From Trichuris trichiura (Eukaryota; Nematoda; Enoplea; Trichinellida; Trichuridae): a stretch of 64,000 nucleotides of DNA. The notes below the pieces were generated by a model that made no database searches, had not been told where the DNA came from, and saw only the letters and a list, made by a program, of their open reading frames with translations. Each line of letters opens with the position of its first letter. Positions within the stretch are counted from its first letter, which is position 1. Shown here piece by piece: positions 37,601 to 49,623 of this stretch. The DNA lies in contig JBAJFE010000004.1 in the NCBI GenBank assembly GCA_037903355.1, positions 3,162,001 through 3,226,000 of the forward strand, read 5' to 3'. Both the position numbers and the translations under genes were made by a program.

Positions 37601-39229
37601 ATGACTGACTATTCAATAATCGTTGCAGAAACAGTCAGTAAAAGAAGAAGGAGAAGAAGAAAAGAAAGAAACTGAAGGGGAGGTATGCAGGATTCCTGAA
37701 ACTCTAGGGTGATCAAAGCGAATCAAAAATAATAACAGGAGGAACCGAAAGAAACCCTGATTTCAGCAGATGAGAAGAATGAAGAACAGAAGGAGGTACG
37801 TACGCAAAGGTTCAATGCTGGTTGCTAGCACAATCCCATATGCACAGGAGGAACAAAAGGAAACGACACCGGAAGATGAGACACCAAAAGTATTCACTTT
37901 GTTACAACATCAAGAATAACAAATAAATCCGCATTTCCCAACAATTTTTAAGACACCGGAACCACAAGAGCCAACAGATGAAGGAAGTGAAAAGGTAAAG
38001 CAAATACAATCTCAAAACAATAGTTAAAAGAATGAATATATAAACAACAGGATGAACATGAAGAAACTCCTGTTGCACAAGAAGAAGGAATTGAACAGCC
38101 AGAGGTACTGGGAGTCATTTTCTTTATTTATAACAAATGATCCTGATGGGTGCATTTGATCACAAGGAAAAGCCCGAAAATGAAGAAGAAGTAAGTGACA
38201 TGAACTCGCGAACGCGAAAATACCACCATTATCACCTCCTTTAATAGCCCAAAGAGAATGAATCAGAAGCTGAGAAAAAGGAAGACGCTGAAGCAGATTC
38301 ACAGGTTAGATAACCTCTCATCATCCTCGCCTATATCAATGATTATTCAGAAACCAGATGAGCAAAAAGGCACAGAAACACCAGCGGAGATAAAAAACGA
38401 GCAAACGCTAATGCATATATTAATGAATATGAACCAATCATAGGATGAAAATGCTGTAGAAGAAAAAGTTGAAGAAAATAAAGAGGAAGCAGAAGTACAG
38501 AAAATCTTATAACTTCACGCATGATAAAAGTAATTCAAAATCTTTCCAGGAAAAACCGGTGGAAGCGGAGAACGCTTCAAGTGGCGAAAATAAAGAAGAA
38601 CAACCATCAGAGGTAGGCAAAAACATTTTTGAGTTACTGTTGACATACTTCAACATCAGCAGAAGCCAAACACGGAAACGCAGGAAGTAAGGCATGCGTA
38701 TTAATAAGTACAAGAGTAGTAATATCTTTATTCATAGAAACCAGAGAATGAAGAAACTGCGAACAAAGAAACCCCGAACAATGACGAAGAGGTATGCTAT
38801 GATCATATACACCCACATGTAACAGCAACCGTTCAGCAACCACAACAGTCAACGGTAAACCCAGAATCGGGACCTACTCCGCCAAAAGAAGACGAAGAAC
38901 AGCCGGAAAAGAAAGAGGATAATAAAGAGAAATCGACTCCATCGACTATTACATCTGTTGAAGTGGTGGTCGTAAATAACCAAATCAATGTACAGGATAC
39001 ACAAATTGGGGTTGCTAAAACTGTGCCGTCTGTACAGGGGGCAAGACATATAGAACCAAATCCCGCAAAGACAGCGCCGCGGGTGCGATGCCCATCTGGT
39101 GGCATGCAAAACTGTGTAAACGAAAAGCAGGTTGGAACGCCTATACAAAAGAGAACAAGAATAACGACAGCCGCGCCAAAGAAACAACAGAATTCATTCT
39201 TCGGCAAACTATGGTCATACTTCGGCTAA
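34692..39229 (+). CDS. Gene C: secreted micro-exon protein, 28 exons
   Basis: Exons: 34692-34728, 35863-36023, 36081-36128, 36183-36239, 36293-36352, 36407-36487, 36539-36598, 36649-36711, 36766-36846, 36900-36959, 37010-37072, 37127-37180, 37232-37285, 37339-37398, 37455-37481, 37534-37572, 37629-37682, 37739-37795, 37848-37889, 37953-37994, 38051-38104, 38167-38190, 38248-38304, 38351-38389, 38444-38494, 38550-38612, 38738-38791, 38837-39229; 1935 bases, 644 aa. Exon 1 plus the start of exon 2 is a signal peptide (MRILHIFIALSVALA). Every junction from exon 2 onward is phase 0. The middle is almost only Glu, Lys, Pro, Gln, Asn and Thr. Exons 6-8, 9-11 and 12-14 form repeated three-exon cassettes, introns included. 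The last exon has RCPSGGMQNC and ends in SFFGKLWSYFG. Exon 24 lacks a GT donor (AT at 38390-38391), so it may be skipped. No known family recognised; architecture resembles schistosome micro-exon genes only by analogy. Confidence 0.75.
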
Positions 39230-40768
39230 CTATTCAAATAGTTTGATGAATTTAATTCGCATGGTTTTCATAGAAATAATAAGCGTTCAATGGGAATTCG
39301 TAGAGTTGCAATTCACTGCATGCAATATAAAACGCAGCGCCTTTTTAAAATAATCATATAATTATTATTCTCATTCAGCCGATGATGCTATGTAAAATGA
39401 ATGACATGAAGAAAACGTGACCGTAACTATCATGATAGCAAAGGAAAGTGTTCAAAGGTTTCATAAAAATATATGAACAATAGTGGACTTACAATTTTCT
39501 CTTGCATAAGCTTATACTTAGAACTGAAAAAGCGCAATAATAGTATCGTGTTCATAATAACATTGAAGTGCAGTGGAATCCCTAAAAGCTGATTAGGCAA
39601 CTACCATACGAAAAATTCAGCTTTCCATTTGGCATTCATAGTCCCGTCCTGCTCGACTGTTCCTGTTAAATATAAAATACGCTTTGTTTGAACCGGGTGC
39701 TTCACTTGAAAACTTTCATCGCTTGGTAAACAATGCATAGCGTTTTTTGCAATTAACTGATTAACCTTGAGAGCAAATTCAGACTTCGGAAATCGTTAAA
39801 TTCTGGCTCATGAAAAAATGCAAACGTCTCGACACAATGCTAAAATTGCACTCCACGAACGTCTTATCAGAACTATCAGATCTGAACGATGTAAGAACAT
39901 TATGAAGTACCAGATATCCTCGGAGAATGTATTACGCAGAAGTTTCATTCGTTCGTAAACCATAGTCGCTGCAAAACAATTGCGTTTAAAATTTAACAGC
40001 ATGAGTACATTCATCGAAAGAAAAATGACAAAGAAAGCTTTCTTTCAATACACGGTTGCATGAAAGCCTGAGCATCTTTAATAAGTACGGTGTTACGTTC
40101 TTCTCCTGGGTCAATGTTGATTTGGAGGGCCTCGTTGTAGTTCACCTAAAGGCATAGAGAAAAGTCCGAAGAGAGGGATTCAAGTCGTCGTTGGCGGAGG
40201 CAGATCCGGCGTCATTCGCTACAAGCAACGTGCAAAAACCATTTCCCTGCTATATTTTACGCATCCTCAAAGAAAAGATGGATCTGTTTATAGGAATACT
40301 AATGTTCTCGCTCATAGGGAATCCATATCAAACAATGCAGCCGACCACTGCCTCTTCAACGGAGTACAGCTATGGGAAAAGCATTAAAGGCCCCATTGGT
40401 ATCAGACAGAGCTCATTACGTCTTCATATCATATGCTCATATTGCATTACATCCAGAGACATTTCTTAAGAACAAAAATTAAGCAATCGTTGTACAAAAG
40501 CCGTTACGGCATAGTTATCCGTGTTCGCAGCATTGCTTTCAGTCAGCTAAAAGACGCTGTTATCAGAAGGTAGAACAAACTTACATTTCAAGCACTCTCA
40601 GTTGTCAAAGTTCTGTCTTTGTTTGGAAATCCTATAGGAACAGACGAATAATCACATCCGAGGAAATGTTTTAAATACTTATGAAGTTGCTTCATCACTG
40701 TGTTGACATGGACGTTTCGACGCCCGGCTGAATAACTCTTGCATATCGGTTTGCACAGTTTGAGCCTT
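39230..40768. other. Downstream part of unit 1
   Basis: Gene C 3' UTR begins here; the expected AATAAA reads AATAAG (39278-39283), while gene D has AATAAA. Open frames at 39808-40014 (-) and 40191-40469 (+) recur in unit 2, but the plus frame lacks the ATG present in unit 2. Confidence 0.4.
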
Positions 40769-40840
40769 AGGGGGCACCCAGGTTTGAACTGGGGACCTCT
40801 CGATCTGCAGTCGAATGCTCTACCACTGAGCTATACCCCC
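40769..40840 (-). tRNA. tRNA-Cys(GCA), copy 2
   Basis: 72 nt consensus sequence of the cluster, intact cloverleaf with anticodon GCA. It forms the junction between tandem units 1 and 2. Confidence 0.96.
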
Positions 40841-42694
40841 TTGCATCCTTCATGATAATATTCCCCAATGTGAACAAAGAAAAGCCACAAAAACTGCTTT
40901 CAGGTTCGTTTGAAAATAGAGAACTGCCTATTTCCAGACGGTACAATATAAAGGTTTCCTTAAGGCAATTCCTGCTCAATTCGTTTTTGCAAAAGCAACG
41001 AGAATTTCTGACCTAAATTATCTCAAATGGATTCAGCCTGAATAAGAAACAATAAACTCAGCCAAGCGTCGTAACCAGAACTAAGGCAATGCTGTTTCCG
41101 CTGCTTCTTTTAACAATCACTGTACAAACATCAGAACACATGTACGCGGTAAAAATGGGATCAGAAAGCTTCAAGAATTTGCGTAAAATAAAAATGGCCT
41201 CACCGGTAAAATAAAATTTAGACACATGCCTAGACATGTAAATTACTCTTATCATTTTTCTGCAACATTCTGAATCGTAATCATTTCCAATAATCTGCAT
41301 GGCAGACAATGAACCGACTACCAAAACAGTAACTGATCAGGCATACGGCCAAATTTTAAAATCTTCCCAATTTTTTGGGTAGATTAATTTATGCAGACTT
41401 ACACTACAACCAATAACGACAAGATTATATACCATACCACATAAAAAAATGTTTTACCTGTTCATAGTCGTTTTCGCTTCACTGAAACTCGCCTGCAGCA
41501 AACGAACTGGGTCTTCCTAGCTGCGTCGTTTTAACATTAAACTAATAAATAGATCATTTTTTTTCATGACACTTTGCAATACAACTGTATTTTTTCACCG
41601 TAAACCATTCAACCGTAATAAGGTATAGTGAAAAGAGTGGTGCTTTAGAGGTAGTCCGCTTTAGCATAAAATGCGAAGTACAGAAAAAAGAAACTCTAAC
41701 GTAGGATTATCGGAATTGTATTAAAGAACAAGCAAACTAAACGCATGATAGACGTACAGCACTTTGGAATCCTTAGCAATTACAGCGCCGGTAAAACCTT
41801 TCTTAAGCTGTACCAATAAAAAGTTGTCTACGCTTTGCTGCTCCCTCATGTTGCTGGCCGTAATGTGCTTGAATTAGCTAAGTTTCAGGATTAGCTATTG
41901 CCGCATTATAGAAGTTCATACGCACTCGGAACGTGTAACATTTCTTTTTCTGCATTTATTTTAATCACTAGAACACAGTCTTCTGGCCATATGAATTTAA
42001 AAGAAAAGTTGACACAGTGAGTTTCAAATCACTGAAACGCTACTCCTTTCTTGACTTGTTCTCTATTCGTCGTTTAATTATTTAACATAGTATAGTAGAT
42101 ATCGTAGATGGTGAAATTAAAACAAAAGCATACACCATCAATTTCTCCTTGAAAGTATTCTGATAGATGTTTAGTATATCTGAAAATGAGTCGGAAAGAC
42201 CCGTATAACTAAACAGTTCTGTTCCATCAAGTCTAACTGGAGAACGCAAGGAACGATAACACGCTTTACAGACATCTCTCAACGAAGATCAGCCTGATAA
42301 CATCTCTCTAACAAAGAAGAGAACCTATAGAGATAGCTCAGAATAAACAAGTAATTATTGTACTGCAAAAATGCATAAATGCCAAGGCAACGTGGTTGGC
42401 CGCAACAAAAAAAATTTGGCCTATGCAACAATTGCCATCAGTTGCAAAATGAATTAAAATTCAGCAAGGAAATTATGGGCAGCGGGTTGCCTGATTTTTC
42501 TCTTGAACGCACTGGTTAAACAAAATAATTAACGAGCAAGACCATAGCGTGTTAAATGAAATTATTAGTAGTTGCAGTACTCAGTTTACCGTATAAACTC
42601 CATGTATCAAATTGTCTTGGATGATACAAAAAAATCAACAAAACTACCAGGTGGCGCTAACAGCAAATCAGGGCACAAACCAAACTTGGAATAG
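40841..42694. other. Upstream part of unit 2, no proven gene
   Basis: Near-identical to 32793-34641. It contains the same minus-strand exon-like stretches (about 41200-41300 and 42090-42282). Confidence 0.3.
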
Positions 42695-42702
42695 TATATA
42701 TA
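42695..42702 (+). promoter_or_regulatory. TATA box of gene D
   Basis: TATATATA 43 bases upstream of the ATG at 42745, same spacing as in gene C. Confidence 0.6.
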
Positions 42703-42744
42703 GAGTGCAAAACCCGGAGAAGGACGTAGAACAACTGCATAATC

Positions 42745-45700
42745 ATGCGAATCTTGCATATTTTCATCGCACTTTCTGTTGGTAAGTAGAATTTTTCACG
42801 TTGAGTCCAAAGTAAAGCTTAATCGAGACAACGTTAAAGCTGCTGGCAATAGCAAGGCATAATCATAAGAACTAAATGGTTCAACGAGCAAGAAGTTGAA
42901 ACTAATATACAAAATTAAATACAAAACGACAAGCTTATCACCACAGTATTGCAAAAACTAAGCATCGTGAACTACTTTAATTTTTTCTGAGGGCTAAGGT
43001 TAACACAGTGAACTGGTATAGCAAGTTGCATACTTTACGTATTTTCCATATTTTGACAAGCTAATATCCCGCATAAACCAAATAGTGTTGGTACAAACAG
43101 ACAAAATGCTTAATCCAGCACATAGGACATCTTAAGAAGCTACAGTCACAGGAAACTTTAAAGAAGGAAAGTGCCTGCTTGAAACAACTATGCAAAGAAA
43201 CCTTGGCAGTAGATTAACCCTGTAAAAGCCAATCAACATGACTGCTTAAAATATGGTGTCGTATAAGAGAATGAAACAATATTCGGGTCTCCTTTGACAG
43301 TGGCCCGCCGGAAGTAGGGCGGCAACTTCAAAGGGGGTCAAGTGGGGATTATGACGTAATCGGAACAATGGCCTGCCAGGTCTGGTTATCGGTGCAGCGA
43401 TGCGCACGGCTGCGTATTACTGGAAGAGCGAAACACGCTGCCGACGGCCACGTGTTTCACCGTTCCAGCTGCCGTTACACTGCAGTCTGTCGGCCATCCT
43501 GTTCTGCCCTAGCTTAAGCCTAAACCTCAACATAAGGTGTGTTTCTTGGCTTAGGTTTGGACGTTTCCAGCTGCCGTTACACTGCAGTCTGTCGGCCATC
43601 CTGTTCTGCCCTAGCCTAAGCCTAAACCTCAACATAAGGTGTGCTTCTTGGCTTAGGTTTGGACGAGGGCAAAAAGCAATGATCGTCATGCTGGGTAATG
43701 AAGACAACAAATATTGTAGGCACGCTCGTCAGAGCCATCCTGTTCTGCCCTAGCCTAAGCCTAAACCTCAACATAAGGTATGTTTCTTGGTTTACGTTTG
43801 GACGAGGGCAAAAAACAGTGATCGTTATGCTGTGTAATGAAGACAACAAATACTACAGGCACGCTTGTCAGAAAAGAACCTGCAATTCTCCGACGCTGCA
43901 GCGGCACAGAGACAATGTCTGAGTAACACGTAAAGTGAAAGAACACGAAAGCGAAAATACGTGGAAGTAGTCAGTCGGATGATAGTAACGCGCATAAACA
44001 AAATAACAGTAAGGAAAGTGCATACCGTTCACCGGGGTAGGGAAGAGCGGCGCAGGCGGTCGTCCACGGTGTCTTTCAGGGAAACATAACGCAGAATGAG
44101 CTTACGCCGTTTACCAAGGCGCGACACGGATCGGTCCGTTGACCATCGACATTTTCTACGAATCACGAACCGAAGGCCAGCATGCACCACTGTTGCTCTA
44201 TTGTGCTCCCCGTGCCAAGGATCCATGCGCAGCTGTTTTTGCTCGCCTTCACTCATTCTAGGGGTCAGTAACGAAATTCCAGGCCAAGGGGTCAGACATA
44301 ATGGACAATGAGTTGTGTGCCTTTTACGAAGACGCGACGCAGATCGGTCAGTTGACCTTCAATGTTTTTCACTCTTTCTTAGGGGACAGTAACGGAATGC
44401 CTCGGCCAATATTTCGCGGGTCGATAACTCCAGCTACTGTATGTGCCGCTGATGCTCCATTGTGCAGCCGCGCCAACTAATCAGCACGAGAGTCGCGCGT
44501 TATGCTTTTATACTGCCGCCTCTACTTCCGGCGGGCCACTATCAAAGGAGATCCCAATATTCTAAAAGCAGAACAGCATTTTTCGTAGACGACTCTTGAT
44601 GAAAACTTAACGAACGAACTCACACATTAATTCAAGAGAAACTCAAAGTGGAATGCCTACGCAACACCCTTCCATCATCAGATTCTTGAGGTGTTTTAAG
44701 AATAACGCGTAGAATAAAGGAACAACGATTTCAAACCGCAGAAATGTTTCTCGCTCAGGATGAATATAATAAAAAAAAGAAATAACTTGAAAGTTGCGTT
44801 GGAAAAACCGCAAAGTGCAGAGAGTACACATTTCCAGTAAACGTCATTACGAAAAACATATTAACAGTTTCGTTCTTCTATACAGAATGTACATTTTCAA
44901 GAAATAGTAAAAGTCGAAGGCCTATTTGATTCCAGCACTTAATCATCGAATAGCCTCACGCAGAAACAAGAAAACTGACAGTCAGATTGCGAGTTAATGA
45001 ACAATGACCACAAAGTCTTCCCTCTTTATTTCACCGCTGAGGACGGGTGACGATGACCGACTGAAAACTTCGATTTATTAGAATTAAGTAGTGATGAAAA
45101 GGTGTCACAAACAAAAAATTAATAATCACATATAAAAGTTAAACCTTGACGAAAACAGAAAATAAAAACCTAGCAGCATAATCAACAGGAAGCTGACTTA
45201 GTTCAGACGTAACTACGTAACTGGACACAACTGTCTTATGTTCAGCTCTAGCGAGGACTATATACGCAATACCAATACCACAAGAAGCCACTGAAGAACG
45301 AAATGAAGAAAAAGTGCCTACTTCTGCTGAAGTTACAACTGAAGGACAAGAACAGAAAAGCACTAACCTAGACGTTAAGGAAGGCGTGGAAACTAATGAC
45401 GAACAGGTGATATACAGACGCAAAGAAGCAGCTATATTAACTTCATATGAGCATCTGCAACAGAAAGCAACAGAACCATCTGAACAAAAAGACGATGAAG
45501 AACTACAAGAGGTATGAACTCAAACAACACGCTTTTATCAAAGGGAAAATATGGTCACGTAGCAGCCAAACGTGGAACAAGTAGAAAACCAGGAAGAAAA
45601 GAAGGACGAGAAAGAGACATTGGTACGCGAACACATGTAGTCAAACATGCTCTAAGAACCTTTCCACAATAATAGGAAAAACCAGAAAACGAAAATACAG

Positions 45701-48700
45701 ACCAAGAGCCGGAAAAGGAAAAAGAAAATGTTGAGGTTCGCAAAACCCGTTATTAAGACGACAAACATTGATCATTACCATTTCTTAAGGAAGAAAAACC
45801 AGAAAAGGGTGAAGAGGGGCGGACAACACCTAAAGAACCTGAGGAAGAAAAAGAACCAGAAGAACCCCAAGTATAGATTGAAACCATATGCATATATGGA
45901 AAGTAATTATTACAAATGCAGAATACACCAAATGAACAAACAGAAAACGGAAACGAAAACAAAGAAGAAAAAAAGACACCCGTACGTGAATACACGTAAT
46001 CATTTATGCAATAAGCACTCTTCAACAATAGCAGGACGAAGAGGTAAAGGAAAAAGCAGATCAAGAGGAAGAGAAGGAAGAAGAAAAGGCTGAGGTTCGC
46101 GAAAACCGTTATTAAGACGACAAGCATTGATCACTACTATTTCTTAAGGGAGAAAAACCAGAAGAAGCTGAAGAGGAGCAGACAACACCTAAAGAACCTG
46201 AGGGAGAAAAAGAAACAGAAGAACCCCAAGTATGGATGGAAACTATATGCATATATGGAAAGTAATTATTACAAATGCAGAATACACCAAATGAACAAAC
46301 AGAAAACGGAAACGAAAACAATGAAGAAGAAAAGACACCCGTACGTGAATACACGTAATCATTTATGCAATAAGCACTATTCGACAATAGCAGGACGAAG
46401 AGGTAAAGGAACAACCAGATCAAGAGGAAGAGAAGGAAGAAGAAAATGTTGAGGTTCGCGAAAACCGTTATTAAGACGACAACCATTGACCACCATTGAT
46501 CACTACCATTTCTTAAGGAAGAAAAATCAGAAAAACCTGAAGAGGAAGCAAAAGTGACAGAAGAACCTCAAGTATAGATGCAACTTATATGCATATATGG
46601 AAAGTAATTATTGCAAATGCAGGATACACCAAATGAACAAACGGAAAACGAAAACAACGAAGAAAAACAGCCAACGGTACGTGAATACATGTAATCATCT
46701 ACGCAATAAGAACTTTTCAACAATAGCAAGAGGAAGTGGTACAGGAAGAAGCTGGTCAACAGGAGAAAAAGGAAGAAGAAAATGTTGAGGTTCGGGAAAA
46801 CCGTTATTAAGACGACAACCATTGACCACCATCGATCAGTACTATTTCTTAAGGAAGAAAAATCAGAAAAACCCGAAGAGGAGCAGACAACATCAGATGA
46901 ACCTGGAAAAGAAAAAGTGACGGAAGAGCCGGAAGTATAGATGGAAGTCATATGCATTTATCCAAAATAATTATTACAAATGCAGGACAAACCAGCTGGA
47001 GAAACAGAAAATGAAACGAAGGCCGAAGAAAAGCCAGTGGTACTTGAACATATGCGATTGCGTAAGCAGTAAGAGCTCTTCAACAATAATAATAGGACGA
47101 ACCAGAAAAAGAAAGTGCAAGCGAAGGGCAGGAAAAGAAAGAAGAAAATGATGAGGTATGCAGAAACTCACTTACTAAAACGAGAAGCATTAATGACTGT
47201 CATTGTTAAGGAACCACAAGAAGAAAAGGTCGAAGAAGTACGTGATATTTACAGGCAAAACGGAAACTAACCTTCTTTGCCATACGTAGACAAAACCAGA
47301 AGAGCAACTTGATTCTGAGGATCCAAACGTGAGATGAACCCCTAAAACTCTCAACAATCACTAAATATTGAATAATCATTGCAGAAACAGTCAGTAAAAG
47401 AAGAAGGAGAAGAAAAGAAAGAAAATGAAGTAGAGGTATGCAGGATTTATTAAGCGCCAGTGCGATAAAAGCGAATCAAAAATAATAACAGGAGGAACCG
47501 AAAGAAACTCAAACTTCAGCAGGTGAGCAGAATGAAGAACAGGAGGTACGTACGCAAAGGTTCAATGCTGGTTGCTAGCACAGTCCCATACGCACAGGAG
47601 GCGCAAAAGGAGACGACAGTAGGAGAAGACAAAGCAGAAGTATTCACTTTGTTACAGCATCGAGAATAAAAAAACAATCATAACTATAGGAAGAAGAACC
47701 AGCAACACAAGACAATCAACAACCACAGCAAGAACAGGTATACAAAACCTTTTTACTTGCATACGTTGAATCTTTTTAACATTACTATCTTATCAGAAGC
47801 GAAACCATAAACATGAACAATAGCAAAGCTAATGGTATTCACAGTTGTTAAATATTGTTGTTTCTTGTAGGAACCAGAAAATGAGGAAAAAACTGACGAA
47901 ACAAAGGACAGCGGCAAGGACGAACAGGTAAAAGGACCATGTACGTTCATGTATATGAACAACAGTTCAGAAATCGCAAGAGAAAGAGGAAGTTAAAGAA
48001 GAAGGTCCCCAGGTAGACATTTGTACTAACAAACCTTTAGTTTTAACAAATACTTAATGAACAGCAGGACGAAACTTCACAAAAACCCACGGTCGAAGAG
48101 AAACAAGATGAGGAAAAGGTATGAAATGCGTTTTGCTTGCTTAGGCTGAAAGATATTAATATCGACATATGAACAGATTCTAATGTCAGAAGATGAACAA
48201 AAGATAACGAATACGTCTTCCTATATGTAGTATAGTTTCCATTGTTATTCATAGGAACCAGCGAAAGAGGAAGAAAGCGAAAAATTAGAAAACAACGATG
48301 AAGATGCAACGGTATGACATGAAGATAAATTCGCATTTGCCAACAATTTTTAAGACACCGGAACCACAAGAGCCAACAGATGAAGGAAGTGAAAAAGTAA
48401 AACACATACAATCTCAAAACAGTAGTTAAAAGAATGAATGTGTAAATAACAGGATGAACATGAAGCAACAACTCCCGCTGCGCAAGAACAAGAAAATGAA
48501 CAGCCACAGGTACTGGAAGGCATTTTACTTATTTATAATGATTCTGATGGGTGCATTTGATCACAAGGAAAAGCCCGAAAATGAAGAAGAAGTAAGTGAC
48601 ATGTTAACTCGTGCACGCAAAACTATCATCACTATTACCACTGTTAATAGCCAAAAGAGAATGAATCAGAAGCTGAGAAAAAGGAAGACGCTGAAGCAGA

Positions 48701-49623
48701 TTCACAGGTAAGATAACCTGTCATCATCCTCGCCTATATCAATGATTATTCAGAAACCAGATGAGCAAAAAGGCACAGAAACACCAGCGGAGGTGAAAAA
48801 CGAGCAAACGCTAATGGATATATAAATGAATATGAACCAATCATAGGGTGAAAATGCTGTAGAAGAAAAAGTTGAAGAAAAGAAAGAAGAACCGGAAGTA
48901 CTCAAAATCTTATAACATCACCGGTAATTCAAAATCTTTCCAGGAAAAACCGGTGGAAGCGGAGAACGCTTCAAATGACGAAAATAAAGAAGTACAACAA
49001 CCAGAGGTAGGCAAAAACATTTTTGAGTTACGGCTGACATGCCTCAACATTAGCAGAAGCCAAACACGGAAATGGAGGAAGTAAGGCATGCGTATTAATA
49101 AGTACAAGAGCAGTAATATCGTTACTCATAGAAACCAGAGAATGAAGAAACTGAGAACAAAGAAACCCCGAACAAAGACGAAGAGGTATTCTATGGTCAT
49201 ATACGTCCACATGTAACAGCAACCGTTCAGCAACCACAACAGTCAACGGTAAACCCAGAATCGGAACCTACTCCGCCAAAAGAAGAAGAAGAACAGCCGG
49301 AAAAGGAAGAGGATAATAAAGCGAAATCGACTCCACGGACTACTACATCTCTTGAAGTGGTGGTCGTACATAACCAAATCAATGCAAAAGATACACAAAA
49401 TGAGGTTCCTACAGCTGTGCTGCTTGGACAGGGAGCAAAACATATAGAACAAACCCCCTCAAAGACAGCGCCGCGGGTGCGTTGCCCACCTGGTGGCATG
49501 CAAAACTGTGGAAACGAAAAGCATGTTGGAATGCCTACACGAACGAGAACAAGAATAACAACAGCTGCGCCAAAGAAACAACAGAAATCATTCTTCGGCA
49601 AACTATGGTCATACTTCGGCTAA
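42745..49623 (+). CDS. Gene D: secreted micro-exon protein, 36 exons (paralogue of C)
   Basis: Exons: 42745-42781, 45246-45406, 45464-45511, 45566-45622, 45676-45735, 45790-45870, 45922-45981, 46032-46094, 46149-46229, 46281-46340, 46391-46453, 46518-46571, 46623-46676, 46727-46789, 46854-46934, 46986-47039, 47096-47155, 47211-47237, 47290-47328, 47385-47435, 47492-47545, 47598-47639, 47690-47737, 47871-47927, 47971-48012, 48068-48118, 48255-48311, 48355-48396, 48453-48509, 48568-48591, 48651-48707, 48754-48792, 48847-48897, 48944-49006, 49132-49185, 49231-49623; 2385 bases, 794 aa. Same signal peptide and same last exon as gene C. All donors are GT here, including exon 32, whose counterpart in C is broken. 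There are four three-exon cassettes (exons 6-8, 9-11, 12-14, 15-17) against three in C. Exons 23-27 have no counterpart in C. Intron 1 hosts a transposon. D is the more complete copy and more likely functional. Confidence 0.77.
43285..44555. mobile_element. Non-autonomous DNA transposon in intron 1 of gene D
   Basis: 1271 bp. The ends are inverted repeats of about 34 bp with few mismatches (left starts GGGTCTCCTTTGACAGTGG, right ends CCACTATCAAAGGAGATCCC). It is flanked by a 7-bp duplication AATATTC (43278-43284 and 44556-44562). Unit 1 keeps the empty site, a single AATATTC at 35225-35231. Inside are direct repeats of about 100 bases containing CCTAAGCCTAAACC. No transposase frame. Superfamily not assigned. 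Confidence 0.92.

Larger units (their letters stand above)
32721..40768. repeat. Tandem segmental duplication, unit 1 (8.05 kb)
   Basis: Runs from tRNA-Cys copy 1 to the base before copy 2 and contains gene C. It aligns end to end with 40769-51150, with scattered substitutions and a few large indels. Flanks match inside the units and stop matching outside them, at the tRNA genes. Confidence 0.9.

Noticed and set aside
43400..43946. Repeated short frames inside the gene D transposon
   Set aside because: They reflect tandem nucleotide repeats with telomere-like units and show no transposase motif.
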